Shown here one piece after another: positions 16,663 through 25,396 of a stretch of 64,000 bases of DNA. The notes beneath the pieces were generated by a model that searched no databases, was not told the DNA's origin, and worked only from the letters and a program-made list of their open reading frames with translations. Origin of the DNA: Salinicoccus sesuvii. Its GTDB lineage: Bacteria; Bacillota; Bacilli; Staphylococcales; Salinicoccaceae. How positions within the stretch are numbered: the first letter of the stretch is position 1; each line of letters starts with the position of its first letter. The DNA lies in the NCBI RefSeq assembly GCF_042648145.1, contig NZ_JBHRWV010000007.1, positions 248,001-312,000 on the forward strand, given 5' to 3'. The position numbers were made by a program, and so were the translations under genes.

Positions 16663-17219
16663 TTAACTGAAGTTGAAGTCCTGTTTCAACAAGGAATACA
16701 TATACAGATCATCAAATTTGCCACAGGTGAATTCATAGCTACTAAGTAACCCTTCCCTGACAAACCTGTGTCTTTCTGTAAGCTTTTAGACGGTATATTA
16801 AGCGGTTCTATTAATGCTTCGATACGTTGCAAGTCTATTTGTCGGAACCCATATCCAACCACTGCTTTAAGCGCTTCACCTGCTATGCCTTGGCCCCAGT
16901 AGTCCTTACTCAATTCAAATCCAATTTCTCCCCGGTGATGTTTGGCAGCAATATTCAAAAAACCACAGCTTCCGATAACCTCCCCTTGGTCCTTCAAGGT
17001 AATGCCCCATCTAATTCCGGTACTCTTTTCAAGTATTGAGTGATACCATGAAATCTCTTCCAAAGCATCGTCAATGGTTTTAAATGGCTCCAGTCCCATA
17101 TGTCTCGTCACCTCTTCAGTGGATAAATACTTCAAAAGATTGCTGGCATCTTCAGGCACCACCTGTCTCAGTATCAATCGATCCGTTTCAAGAACAGGAA
17201 AATCAGTTACTTTATTCAT
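16663..17219 (-). pseudogene. GNAT acetyltransferase (RimJ/RimL type) with a frameshift
   Basis: The first 145 residues are a normal RimJ/RimL-type acetyltransferase (TDRLILR start, GSCGFLNI, GIAGEALKAVVGYGF). After EPLNIPSK the frame is lost: adding one A to the run at 16784-16787 restores ...KLTERHRFVREGLLSSYEF... and a normal C-terminus with stop at 16663-16665 (185 residues). As written, the frame continues with unrelated residues to a stop at 16686. It is either a recent pseudogene or a base-calling error in an A-run. Confidence 0.8.
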
Positions 17220-17385
17220 GTTAGTTTCTCCTTAGCTATATGCCGCTTCACGTAGTGTAAAAAGCTCTAAATCTATTATAGATGAACTAAACGAGAAAAT
17301 GTGTTATTAGATGCGATTAGAACACCACTGAAATTACATTCTATGCTTATATTCACAAACAGAGGCATACTTTCTAATAAAATAA

Positions 17386-17419
17386 AAGGTATGTCTCCTT
17401 ATACCAGGAGACATACCTT
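17386..17419 (-). terminator. Terminator of the nitroreductase/aldo-keto reductase operon
   Basis: AAGGTATGTCTCC and GGAGACATACCTT pair perfectly around an eight-base loop; the minus strand continues TTATTTTATT. Confidence 0.85.
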
Positions 17420-17467
17420 ACTTAGTGGTTCAGTTTTTAGGATAGGATACTTTCAGACTCTTTATAA

Positions 17468-18274
17468 TTACAGCGAGGCAATCCGATCACGATCGTCTGC
17501 TGTGAGTTCAAAATCAAAGATATTCAAGCTTTGCGCCTGGCGCTCTTTATTATGGGACTTTGGAATGACGATGACATCTCGTTCAATTTGATAGCGCAAG
17601 ACGATTTGTGCGTAGGTCTTGCCATAACGCTCGCCTATTTCCTCTAGAACTTCCTTCGCATCATCTTCTATACCAGCAAGCGGTGACCAAGCGACAGTGG
17701 CGATATCATTTGATTTATTGTAATCAATCAATGCATCGTTCCATTTGCCGACGTGAGATTCAATCTGGTTAACGACTGGTTTAACTGTGCCATTCTGAAG
17801 GATTAGATCCAAATGCTTTTCTTCGAAGTTGGAAACACCTATGGATTTAAATACCCCACGATTATAATACTCCTCTAAAACATGCCAGACTTCTACGATT
17901 TCATCACTATTATCCCAAGGGAAATGAATCAAGAACAAATCGATATAGTCCGTTTGCAGTTTTTCAAGACTTTTGTTAATTTCAGCATCGATCCAATCAC
18001 GGCTGACATATCCTTCATTTGTATTCAGCTTAGTAGTAATGAAATAATCTTCACGTTTGACTCCTGATTGATTGAGTCCTTTGCCGACGACTTCTTCGTT
18101 GGCATAGATTTGAGCAGCATCGAAATGGCGGTATCCATTCCCAACGGCCCAGTCAACTTCATCGGTATCTCCTCTTAATTCTCCTTTGAATTCATTACCT
18201 TTTTTGCCGTACGTATTTGTTCCTGTACCCACTACCGGAATTTCCAATTCATTGTTCAATTCGATCAATTTCAT
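17468..18274 (-). CDS. Aldo/keto reductase
   Basis: The 268-residue AKR has the tetrad Asp-Tyr-Lys-His: HFDAAQIYANE carries Asp and Tyr, FITTKLN the Lys, FLIHFPWD the His. It also has the NADPH-binding IPKSHNKERQAQSL near the C-terminus. ATG 18274 is used because GGAGG lies seven bases before it; a GTG one codon earlier is less likely. It follows the nitroreductase by about 50 bases and probably shares its MerR-type promoter. Broad aldehyde or ketone reduction is expected. Confidence 0.87.
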   Translation of the reverse strand: MKLIELNNELEIPVVGTGTNTYGKKGNEFKGELRGDTDEVDWAVGNGYRHFDAAQIYANEEVVGKGLNQSGVKREDYFITTKLNTNEGYVSRDWIDAEINKSLEKLQTDYIDLFLIHFPWDNSDEIVEVWHVLEEYYNRGVFKSIGVSNFEEKHLDLILQNGTVKPVVNQIESHVGKWNDALIDYNKSNDIATVAWSPLAGIEDDAKEVLEEIGERYGKTYAQIVLRYQIERDVIVIPKSHNKERQAQSLNIFDFELTADDRDRIASL

Positions 18275-18325
18275 CACAATTCCTCCAGTTTGATTGTTCT
18301 TTCTTGTCGATTTTGAGTAAAAGTA

Positions 18326-18931
18326 TTAAGACAATGTAGAAATTACTCTTGTTTGGACATTTGCCTCAATATGTTCTTTTTTACCCGCTTCTTGTTCAAC
18401 TGAACCAAACGGCATCTGTGCGAGCATTTCGTAAGACTCTGGCAGGTCGAACAATGCTTTCGTCCCTTTATCGAAACCTTGCTCATAACCAACATTGAAA
18501 TGCTGCAACGTTGCGCCGAGGTCCATTTCTGCCAAAGCCAGCCATACAGCGTACTGGGCGTTTGCGTTATTGTTTTGCTTGTAAGCTTCTTGACGCACTA
18601 CGTTGGTCGGCATTTTTTTGACTGCATCGAGTTCTTCAAAAAATAGAACGGTACCTACTCCATTTTTAGCGCCTGTCATGACACCTGACATCATGTCCCA
18701 TATCTCGCCCTCCAAGATATCCTTTTGAACAGTGTAGATATGGTCCCAAAACGCATGATTGGCTTCATCGAATAAGACAACCACTCTTGTTGTCTGGCTA
18801 TTAAAAGCCGAAGGCACTTGTTTGACAACTTCACCAATGCGATCGGATATTTCCTGCGTTGAATACTCACTCTCTGCTCCAAGGACATAAATTGAACGAC
18901 GTTTTTCAAGTAAATCTGTAAATGTTGACAT
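18326..18931 (-). CDS. Nitroreductase family FMN oxidoreductase
   Basis: The 201-residue protein resembles the nitroreductase subgroup starting with LLEKRRSIYVLG and containing VKQVPSAFNSQTTRVVVLFDEA and the ALAEMDLGATLQHFN segment. These enzymes use FMN and NAD(P)H to reduce nitro- and quinone-type compounds. Transcription should start at a promoter with a 19-bp spacer and palindrome typical of MerR-family activators (18986-19016). This suggests induction by a toxic small molecule together with the aldo/keto reductase downstream. Confidence 0.85.
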   Translation of the reverse strand: MSTFTDLLEKRRSIYVLGAESEYSTQEISDRIGEVVKQVPSAFNSQTTRVVVLFDEANHAFWDHIYTVQKDILEGEIWDMMSGVMTGAKNGVGTVLFFEELDAVKKMPTNVVRQEAYKQNNNANAQYAVWLALAEMDLGATLQHFNVGYEQGFDKGTKALFDLPESYEMLAQMPFGSVEQEAGKKEHIEANVQTRVISTLS

Positions 18932-18985
18932 TATTGTTCTCCTTTAATCATATGTTTATATTGGTATCTTTATGAATCTTTACAT

Positions 18986-19016
18986 ATAATAAACCCTCCT
19001 CTAAGAGGAGGGTCAA
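18986..19016 (-). promoter_or_regulatory. MerR-type promoter of the nitroreductase operon
   Basis: -35 TTGACC (19011-19016), a 19-base spacer CTCCTCTTAGAGGAGGGTT, and -10 TATTAT (18986-18991). The spacer holds a near-perfect palindrome CCCTCCTCTTAGAGGAGGG. The over-long spacer with internal dyad is the hallmark of MerR-family activation. The spacer is identical at 15 of 19 positions to the one at 34835-34865. Confidence 0.75.
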
Positions 19017-19141
19017 TAGTAAATTGATATAAACAAAAGTATCAAAGAAACGAGTATGTTATAGCAGCATCATTTCTTTAGTATCTGACAGTAGAATGCA
19101 CTAATATCTTACGCGGTTATGTGCTTTATAGCAGTCAGTAT

Positions 19142-19858
19142 TTAAACGGACAGTCCTGACGATAAGAGTTCAGCACGTGACTCTTCGTACTTATCAAGCA
19201 TTATTTGTTCAGGCTGGACGCCTTCCTCAAAAAGCACTTTAATATTATGTGCTAGGAATTCGTCGCTGCCGATCACATAAAAGAGCCCATTTTCATCTGA
19301 AGCAAGTTCCTTTACTTGCGCATAATAGTCGTTGCGGGTATCGACAAACTGAGCCGTAAAGTTTTTATCAGCTAAGTTTTTGAAAACATCAGTAAACAAG
19401 AAAGCTTTGGAAGAGTCGATGTTCAAGGAATGCATTTGGTTGACTCCTTCTGCATTTTCGAAATAACTGAGTACAATCGGGCGATACGTTGCGATGCCGA
19501 CGCCTGAAGAAAGCAGATAAACATTTTTATCTTCTCTTTTAAGCGGCACGTTGGAACGCGTTTTAAAGATCGCCACTTCGTTGCCAACCTCAAGGTCCCT
19601 AAGTGCGGTTTTGAATATCGAGCACTCTGCTTTAATGCGTGTAGTGATACCAATCAGATTTTCATCCGGCATTGTTGAAATCGACATATGGCGAATCAGA
19701 TCGCGGTTTGGTTTCTCGTCTGCATTGAATCCTTCCAGTGCAAAGTGCGTGTGAGATCCCTCTTCCCATACGAAGTCTTCGGGACGCTCCATCATATACG
19801 TTCTAACTTCAAGTGATTCTTGTATTATTTTGTTGATCTTTGTCCAATAGATTTGCAT
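19142..19858 (-). CDS. Ferredoxin reductase-like FAD/NAD(P)-binding oxidoreductase
   Basis: The 238-residue protein starts at MQIYWTKIN, because GAAGGAG is eight bases ahead; an upstream ATG is weaker. It shows the FAD-binding RHMSISTMPDE stretch, the phosphate loop SSGVGIATYRPIVLSYFE and a C-terminal YVIGSDEFL segment that fit an FNR-type module. No iron-sulfur or heme motif is present, so it needs an external partner. Its flavin-reductase role is inferred. Confidence 0.75.
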   Translation of the reverse strand: MQIYWTKINKIIQESLEVRTYMMERPEDFVWEEGSHTHFALEGFNADEKPNRDLIRHMSISTMPDENLIGITTRIKAECSIFKTALRDLEVGNEVAIFKTRSNVPLKREDKNVYLLSSGVGIATYRPIVLSYFENAEGVNQMHSLNIDSSKAFLFTDVFKNLADKNFTAQFVDTRNDYYAQVKELASDENGLFYVIGSDEFLAHNIKVLFEEGVQPEQIMLDKYEESRAELLSSGLSV

Positions 19859-20063
19859 TCTATTCTCTCCTTCAGTCATTGCTTTTATCGATCCGGTACT
19901 AATATACTATAATTGATAATACTTCTCAATTAAATGGTTTTATAAAATTATGAACTTTCTTTTAGAAGGTGTGGTGTTAGCAACTGATCATGCTTTAAGT
20001 GCTATTCATATTGTATAAATAGAAGGTTTATCTGGCATTTCAGAAAAAAATGAATCTGCTGAC

Positions 20064-20102
20064 GAAAAAAAGACCGACACCCCGTGTGGGAGTTGTCGGT
20101 CT
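20064..20102 (-). terminator. Terminator of the relBE pair
   Basis: AGACCGACAACTCCC and GTGTCGGTCT pair on the minus strand, followed by TTTTTTTCGTC. Confidence 0.88.
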
Positions 20103-20120
20103 GATTGCTTTATTCACACG

Positions 20121-20390
20121 CTATGATTTATAAATGTCTTTACAGTGGCCAATACCGACCACAATAATTTTGATCTCGTCCGAATCGATATCAGCAAGGA
20201 TGCGGTAATTCCCGACCCGATAGCGCCAGTACTCCTTCAATTCGCCTTTCAATGCCTTCCCGTGTTGTTTCGGGTGCGTTGTACCCTTTAGATTCTTTTC
20301 AATCCAAGCGACAATCATGAGCTGTTGTCCCTTATCAATACTCTTCAGGCTTTTTACAGCAAGCTTTTCATATACGACCTGATACGCCAT
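20121..20390 (-). CDS. relE: RelE/ParE family toxin
   Basis: The 89-residue protein starting MAYQVVYEK has the RelE layout: KSLKSIDKGQQLMIVAWIEKNL helices, HGKALKGELKEYWRYRVGNYRILADI strands and the terminal VVGIGHCKDIYK. RelE toxins cut mRNA on the ribosome; Arg in YWRYRVGNYR and the C-terminal aromatic residue are usual active-site positions. The ATG is one base after the antitoxin stop, so translation is coupled. An ATG four codons upstream lies inside the antitoxin gene and is not preferred. Confidence 0.87.
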   Translation of the reverse strand: MAYQVVYEKLAVKSLKSIDKGQQLMIVAWIEKNLKGTTHPKQHGKALKGELKEYWRYRVGNYRILADIDSDEIKIIVVGIGHCKDIYKS

Positions 20391-20391
20391 G

Positions 20392-20621
20392 CTATAAACC
20401 AAGCATCTGCTTCACGTCATCATGATCGTAAAGAGTCACATCATCATTTTTGACGTCGGCTTCGTAGGATTTAAGCACCTCGAGGTCAAATTCGTCCTCT
20501 ATTTTTCTTCAAGCGTCTGCTTCATAACGGTGGACAGAGGTATGCCCCGGAGTTTCGCATACGTCTCAAACGCTTCCTGCTCATCCTTGTTCATACATAC
20601 CGTGATTGTACCCATCAGCAT
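20392..20621 (-). pseudogene. relB: RelB/DinJ-type antitoxin with a frameshift
   Basis: The coding frame MGTITVCMNKDEQEAFETYA... is a ribbon-helix-helix antitoxin and is followed, one base out of frame, by EDEFDLEVLKSYEADVK...QMLGL ending right at the toxin gene. The lesion is one missing A in the run at 20502-20506, which creates TAG after LEEK. With one base added, the protein has 76 residues. An intact toxin with a broken antitoxin would be hard to tolerate, so a sequencing error, a translational slip or an inactive toxin should be considered. Confidence 0.85.
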
Positions 20622-20775
20622 CAATCCCTTTCTGTTTGAGTGTTCCTATCTTGTAACACATTGTAATACATTTTTAGTGAAAAGAAAGCGGTAAACATGG
20701 CACCCGGCGGACAGAAATCCATTAAATCCCCTCAGCCGTGTTATAATCAAATAAAACCGAGAAGGGTGAGGGCGT

Positions 20776-20931
20776 ATGGATAAAGAGATCGAGGTGCTGG
20801 AAGACGCCATCGACGCACAAATCGTCAAAGAACGGCTTAAAGACGTAGATGTCAAAACGTATAGTGTCGAGGAAGCTACAGGTATCAATCTCGATGACAC
20901 CACACTCGACGAGAACGACGGCTGGGAATAA
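20776..20931 (+). CDS. Small acidic protein, antitoxin-like
   Basis: A 51-residue, very acidic protein (starts MDKEIEVLEDAIDA, ends DENDGWE) with TATAAT about 28 bases upstream and a GAAGGGTGAGG ribosome site. It is followed by a one-base overlapping ATG (TAATG) opening a 28-codon frame that soon breaks off, while the adjoining frame reads EHHPNVLLRKDGLPKGMDF. The layout suggests an antitoxin followed by a decayed partner, but I recognise neither. Confidence 0.45.
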   Translation: MDKEIEVLEDAIDAQIVKERLKDVDVKTYSVEEATGINLDDTTLDENDGWE

Positions 20932-21236
20932 TGAGCAATCAGAACGATCTGTCCATCTACTTTGCCGACACGGGAACACCATCCCAACGTACTACTCAGA
21001 AAGGATGGACTGCCTAAAGGCATGGATTTCAACACGGTCGACTAAACTTTTATTTCATCCGTTGCCGCCAGGAGAACCATATTCCAAGAAAATCGTTAAA
21101 CGATCGAACACCATTGGAAGTCTTTTTGAGTTACATGGGTGAGAAAAAACTGTCTAGCTTATTTTGACAAACGAAATAATAAAAAAATCCACGAGTCATT
21201 TGTTAGTTAAACTGATGGTCTTAAAGGGTGGAACAT
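20932..21236 (+). other. Probable decayed partner gene
   Basis: After the small acidic gene the plus strand has coupled but broken reading frames to about 21140 (a frame starting MSNQNDLSIYFADT stops early at a possible one-base insertion near 20973). No intact gene or hairpin is evident up to the D-amino-acid enzyme stop. Confidence 0.35.
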
Positions 21237-22346
21237 TTACTGCAGTTTCGCCCGGCCAGCCACCGGGATTTCTTCGACAACTTCTCCCCCAGAAAGTAGA
21301 TACGCCTTCTCATACAAGTTACACACCGGGCAAATATGGTTTGGAATGATTTGGACCTTATCTCCGATATTCACTTGATCGTGGAATTCGGTATTATATA
21401 TAATTGCATGCTCATCGAAGACGCCATCGATATAAACATCTTCGAATTCCTTTATACGCCCAAGCCCTTTTGTTGTCGTATGGCCTTTGCTTCTCGTCTG
21501 GGCTGTGATTCCTTTTGCACCAACATCCGTAATTACCCGTTCATGGGTTGGTTTACTGATAATTGTCGTGAGCACTGATGCTGCACATCGGTCATATGTG
21601 CCAATGACGTTTGCTTGCGACGCATCCATCAGAATGTAGGTGCCCGGTCTGATCTCAGTAACACCTTCGGGAATATCAAAGTTAAGCATAAATGGCGGTG
21701 TTGAACCTATACTGATGACCTCAGGTGTCATTCCCATTTCTTTCGCTATTTTTCCAAAATGCAATGTACGGTCCACACTTTCAAGATAGAGCTTTTTGCA
21801 CGCTTCGATGTCTTCCGCCTTATAGGAATGACCATCATGTGAGAATATCCCTTTGAGTTCAACATTGCTGCATGTCTTTACGTGGTCTAGTAAAGCCTTG
21901 AAATCTTCTTCTTCAATAACGCCTGAGCGCTGTTCTCCAACTTCAATCTCAATAAGTACCTGTGCTTTTTTCTCTGCACCTTCAAACACCGCTTCAATTT
22001 CATCCACTTGATATGTGTTGTCTATACCAAATGAGATGTCGATGGTTTCAGCGAGTTTCCTGATTCTTTGAAGTTTAAATTTGCCGACAATCTCATTAGC
22101 GATAAAGATGTCCTTCAAGCCATCCTCAGCCATGACTTCAGCTTCGCCGACCTTAGCGACCGTAACACCGGTGGCACCAAGGTCTTCCTGTATTTTGGCA
22201 AGCTGCGGCATTTTATGCGTTTTAGTATGGGGACGTAAATGCACTTTATGTTCATTGGCGTAATTCTGCATGAAGTGTAGATTATTCATCATTATTTCTC
22301 GATCAATCAACAATGCCGGTGTATCCAGTTCATAGTAATTCATCAT
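21237..22346 (-). CDS. D-threonine aldolase / D-serine dehydratase family PLP enzyme
   Basis: The protein of about 369 residues has the alanine racemase-type fold III: YELDTPALLIDREIMMNN, then LRPHTKTHK with the PLP lysine near residue 45, and the C-terminal metal site PNHICPVCNL (His and Cys ligands) seen in metal-dependent D-serine dehydratases and D-threonine aldolases. It acts on D-hydroxy amino acids in the cytosol. It is divergent from a YheO-type regulator. ATG 22346 lies five bases after AAGGGG; the next codon is also ATG. Confidence 0.85.
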   Translation of the reverse strand: MMNYYELDTPALLIDREIMMNNLHFMQNYANEHKVHLRPHTKTHKMPQLAKIQEDLGATGVTVAKVGEAEVMAEDGLKDIFIANEIVGKFKLQRIRKLAETIDISFGIDNTYQVDEIEAVFEGAEKKAQVLIEIEVGEQRSGVIEEEDFKALLDHVKTCSNVELKGIFSHDGHSYKAEDIEACKKLYLESVDRTLHFGKIAKEMGMTPEVISIGSTPPFMLNFDIPEGVTEIRPGTYILMDASQANVIGTYDRCAASVLTTIISKPTHERVITDVGAKGITAQTRSKGHTTTKGLGRIKEFEDVYIDGVFDEHAIIYNTEFHDQVNIGDKVQIIPNHICPVCNLYEKAYLLSGGEVVEEIPVAGRAKLQ

Positions 22347-22548
22347 AAACACCCCTTTAAACTTTATATGGAAGTAATAGAAACATATAATCTCGTCTAT
22401 AGCTTGATGCTTAAGACCGATGATTCAAGCGAATGGCAATCAATTATTGGTCATGGTAATGTGAAGTCATTAAGGGTACACTTTTAAAGACATATAAATG
22501 ATTATATAAAATACTAATAATCAGAAAATACAGTTTACATCAAAATTA

Positions 22549-22591
22549 TATAATAAATTATACAATAGTCAACTAATTAATAATTTATTAT
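22549..22591. promoter_or_regulatory. Twin palindromes in the divergent promoter region
   Basis: TATAATAAATTATA (22549-22562) and ATAATTTATTAT (22580-22591) are the same dyad on opposite strands, with centres 30 bp apart. They lie in the 305-bp AT-rich gap between the D-amino-acid enzyme and its probable regulator, and are candidate regulator sites. AT-richness makes chance palindromes more likely. Confidence 0.4.
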
Positions 22592-22651
22592 ACATTAACA
22601 CTTCAACCCCTTAAATATATAAGAGAATTTTAGAGAGGAACTTTCATTTAA

Positions 22652-23302
22652 ATGGATAACAAAGAGTTAAAGAGATATATACCCATCGCCGATCTGATTG
22701 CCAAGACTTTCGGAAAGAACTGTGAGGTGGTCATTCATGATTTGACGGTGCCCCAAAACTCCGTTGTTTATGCTGTTAATAATCATGTGACAGGCAGACA
22801 AGTCGGCCAACCATTCGACCACTTGATAAAACAAGTACTGCTGTCCAGTGAGTTTGAAAATGATTACTTGGCTGGCTACAAAATCAAGACCCATGAAGGA
22901 AAGGAAATAAAGTCCTCCACTGCCCTAGTCAGGGATTCGAATAATAAAGTGATCGGTGCACTGTGCGTCAACTACGATTTGGAGAACATGATTCATTTCA
23001 AAGCGTTCTTGGATGATTTTGTAGGGGGAACGCAGGAAGTAAGTGAAGAACGTACAGAAGACAACACCGAACCTACCGAAAACATCGTCGAGATCGCTGA
23101 TGATCTTATTGACCGGATTATTGCCAACGCCAGACCAGAAGGCATGAAGAGAAAAGAGAAAATCAAGCTCATCGCATTCATGGATGAGAAGGGAATTTTC
23201 TTGATCAAAGGATCAGTCGATAAGGTAGCTGAAAAGCTTGGCATATCCAGAGTGACGGTATACAGCTATTTGGATGAAATCAAAAAAACGAACGAGAAAT
23301 AA
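22652..23302 (+). CDS. YheO-like PAS and helix-turn-helix regulator (DauR type)
   Basis: The 216-residue protein has an N-terminal YheO PAS domain (residues 5-115, YIPIADLIAKTFGKNCEVVIHDL) and a C-terminal HTH (165-212, VAEKLGISRVTVYSYLDEIKK). DauR of Pseudomonas, of this family, controls D-arginine catabolism. Here the divergent neighbour acts on D-amino acids, so a parallel local control is likely. The ribosome site is GAGAGGA. Confidence 0.87.
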   Translation: MDNKELKRYIPIADLIAKTFGKNCEVVIHDLTVPQNSVVYAVNNHVTGRQVGQPFDHLIKQVLLSSEFENDYLAGYKIKTHEGKEIKSSTALVRDSNNKVIGALCVNYDLENMIHFKAFLDDFVGGTQEVSEERTEDNTEPTENIVEIADDLIDRIIANARPEGMKRKEKIKLIAFMDEKGIFLIKGSVDKVAEKLGISRVTVYSYLDEIKKTNEK

Positions 23303-23390
23303 TGTGACTGCCGCTTAGATTCAACGAAATAGTCTCCCCCGACACCATGCTTGCATCGAAAGTGGCTATGTAAGGTGATTTTAAATATAA

Positions 23391-23416
23391 AAAAGAACTT
23401 CGAATGAAGTTCTTTT
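23391..23416. terminator. Bidirectional terminator between regulator and SprT-like gene
   Basis: AAAAGAACTT and AAGTTCTTTT form a perfect 10-bp stem with loop CGAATG between two convergent genes. Confidence 0.85.
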
Positions 23417-23479
23417 CCTTTAGAAGTTTATAGCGTGTTGTCAGCAGGGGTTGAGTTTATAAGCCGGTACTAAGCGGAA

Positions 23480-23974
23480 TCATCTTGTATTAGTTGAAAA
23501 GCGCGTAGTCACACCGAGATACTTAAACTTGCCACGGCATCTGCGACAGATGTACCGCTTCTCGTACCCTTTCACATTTTTACTGAATTGATATTTGCAT
23601 TTCCTGCATTCATAGATGTGACTTTGACCTTTATACATATGTGTGCGCGTTTTGGAGATACCTAGGCGTTCTAGTGTCCTAATGAATACAGGATCGGAAT
23701 CCCTATACGGCTGACCAGTGACAAACAGAGCATAATGGACACATTCGTGGTATAAAACATCCAAGACGATATCTTCTGAATTATTCTCGATGAATTCATT
23801 GGACATGACGATTTCCATGTCTTGTGGCTCTTTATGACCTCTAACATATTTTATATGGAATGCCCCAAGTTTTGATTTCATCCGTTTCGAAACCCGAATA
23901 CGTATGCCGAGTGGCATATGAAATGCTTTTTTAAGAAAATCATCTGCATATCTCTCGAGCTGTATCTGCTGCAT
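23480..23974 (-). CDS. SprT-like zinc metalloprotein
   Basis: The 164-residue protein has the HEcvH metal motif (YHECVHYAL, near residue 75) and a C-terminal zinc ribbon with CRKC and CRRC pairs (about 125-150), the arrangement of SprT-like proteins related to SPRTN. Function in bacteria is unknown; protease activity on DNA-linked proteins is only a family inference. ATG 23974 follows GAGG by about nine bases. Confidence 0.87.
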   Translation of the reverse strand: MQQIQLERYADDFLKKAFHMPLGIRIRVSKRMKSKLGAFHIKYVRGHKEPQDMEIVMSNEFIENNSEDIVLDVLYHECVHYALFVTGQPYRDSDPVFIRTLERLGISKTRTHMYKGQSHIYECRKCKYQFSKNVKGYEKRYICRRCRGKFKYLGVTTRFSTNTR

Positions 23975-24053
23975 GTGAATCAACCTCTTTTGTCTTTTGA
24001 CTCTCTCTCATATTCTACATCGTGGTCGGGCTGTTTTTCTATATAAATAAAAA

Positions 24054-24079
24054 GATCGGGATAATTTATTATCCCGATC
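24054..24079 (-). terminator. Terminator of the LLM oxidoreductase gene
   Basis: GATCGGGATAA pairs with TTATCCCGATC; the minus strand continues TTTTTATTTAT. Confidence 0.85.
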
Positions 24080-24086
24080 CCTATCT

Positions 24087-25082
24087 TTACTGCAGTAATT
24101 CTTTCGCAAGCAGCCTGTATACATTAAGTCGTGTTTCCTGTGCATGTGGAATGCTGACGATCATCGCCTCATCGAAGCCGTATTTCTCCTGCTCTGCCCT
24201 GAGCGTATCCGCAACTTCCTTGGCAGTACCGACGATATGCATCGGCCTTCTTTGCTGAATTTTGATCTTATCCATCTCTGTAAGCGGATAGTCTTTTGCT
24301 TCTTCCGGTGTGAGCGATTGGCCGATCTTGCCTTGGGACAGCCAGAGTCCTGAAATGTCTTGCGGGAGTGCCTGATATTCTGCTTCTTCTTTCGTTTCCG
24401 CCACTGTCACCATGTAGCAGACCTTAATCTCAGGCTTTTCCATCAGTGTGGATGGTTTGAAGTTATCCCTGTATGCATCAAGGATACCTTTGCTGAGCTG
24501 GCCATTGAAAAACTGCGCGAATGAATAGCCAGCCCCCATCTTGGCTGTTTCTATTGCACTGTTGCCGCTCGATCCAAGCATCCATGCTTCAGGCAGTGTG
24601 ACACCTTCTGGTACCGCCGGTGTCGTTCCATAGAGACGACCTTCCGGTTGCTCATCACCGATCAACTGTATCGCAATCTGGAATTTCTCATACATATTGT
24701 CCATGCCGGGTCTCATTCCTTCAGATAATGCATAAATCGCATTACCATCTCCACCCGGAGCACGCCCCACACCAAAGTCGATTCTGCCAGGTGAGAACGC
24801 ACTCAACGTCTTGAACACTTCTGCCATCTTGAGCGGAGAATAATGCATCATCATCACACCACCCGTTCCGATTCGCAGATTTTCAGTTTTTGAAGCCAGC
24901 CGTGCTGCCGTAATTTCCGGTGCTGAACTGACAACGGAATTGATGCCGTGATGTTCGGCCATCCACATACGGTGGTAGCCCAGTTCATCAGCCAATACCG
25001 CCAGCTCCTCTGAATTTTTAAGCGCATCGACGCCTGTATTGCCTTTAGTTACAGGTGCTTGGTCCAGTACACTGAGTCTCAT
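24087..25082 (-). CDS. LLM class flavin-dependent oxidoreductase
   Basis: The 331-residue protein starting MRLSVLDQAPV is a luciferase-like monooxygenase of the single-subunit subgroup: LADELGYHRMWMAEHHG, TGGVMMMHYSPLKMAEVF and FGVGRAPGGD are typical. It uses reduced flavin from a separate reductase; the substrate is unknown. ATG 25082 lies eight bases after AAAGGA, better than an ATG overlapping that site. It follows a DUF896 gene by about 23 bases and may be cotranscribed with it. Confidence 0.9.
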   Translation of the reverse strand: MRLSVLDQAPVTKGNTGVDALKNSEELAVLADELGYHRMWMAEHHGINSVVSSAPEITAARLASKTENLRIGTGGVMMMHYSPLKMAEVFKTLSAFSPGRIDFGVGRAPGGDGNAIYALSEGMRPGMDNMYEKFQIAIQLIGDEQPEGRLYGTTPAVPEGVTLPEAWMLGSSGNSAIETAKMGAGYSFAQFFNGQLSKGILDAYRDNFKPSTLMEKPEIKVCYMVTVAETKEEAEYQALPQDISGLWLSQGKIGQSLTPEEAKDYPLTEMDKIKIQQRRPMHIVGTAKEVADTLRAEQEKYGFDEAMIVSIPHAQETRLNVYRLLAKELLQ

Positions 25083-25105
25083 TTGAAACATCCTTTATAT
25101 TTAAA

Positions 25106-25339
25106 TTATTGGTTGAATAGGTTGTTGATCTGCTGTTCTCTTTTTAGTTTTTCTGGTGTGACATCGTTACCCTCTGGATCTATGACTGTCAAGTTCGCGA
25201 AAGTGTCCAGCACTTGTCCACGGAATTGGCGCATGTAATCTTCACGCAGCTGCATCTGTTCAGCTCTTTCCGCCTCCGTCAGTCCTTGCCATTTCTGTTT
25301 ATTTGCCAATTCATTGATTCGATCCAATCCGACTATCAT
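25106..25339 (-). CDS. DUF896 (YnzC family) protein
   Basis: The 77-residue protein contains the DUF896 pattern RINELANKQKWQGLTEAERAEQ and LREDYMRQFRGQ, two helices forming a hairpin. The family is conserved in Bacillota and has no settled function. It has its own ribosome site (GAAGTG, weak) and precedes the LLM gene. Confidence 0.9.
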   Translation of the reverse strand: MIVGLDRINELANKQKWQGLTEAERAEQMQLREDYMRQFRGQVLDTFANLTVIDPEGNDVTPEKLKREQQINNLFNQ

Positions 25340-25396
25340 TGTACTTCACTTCTTTCATATATTTGATTCCACTGTGTACTATTGAAATACGTACTG

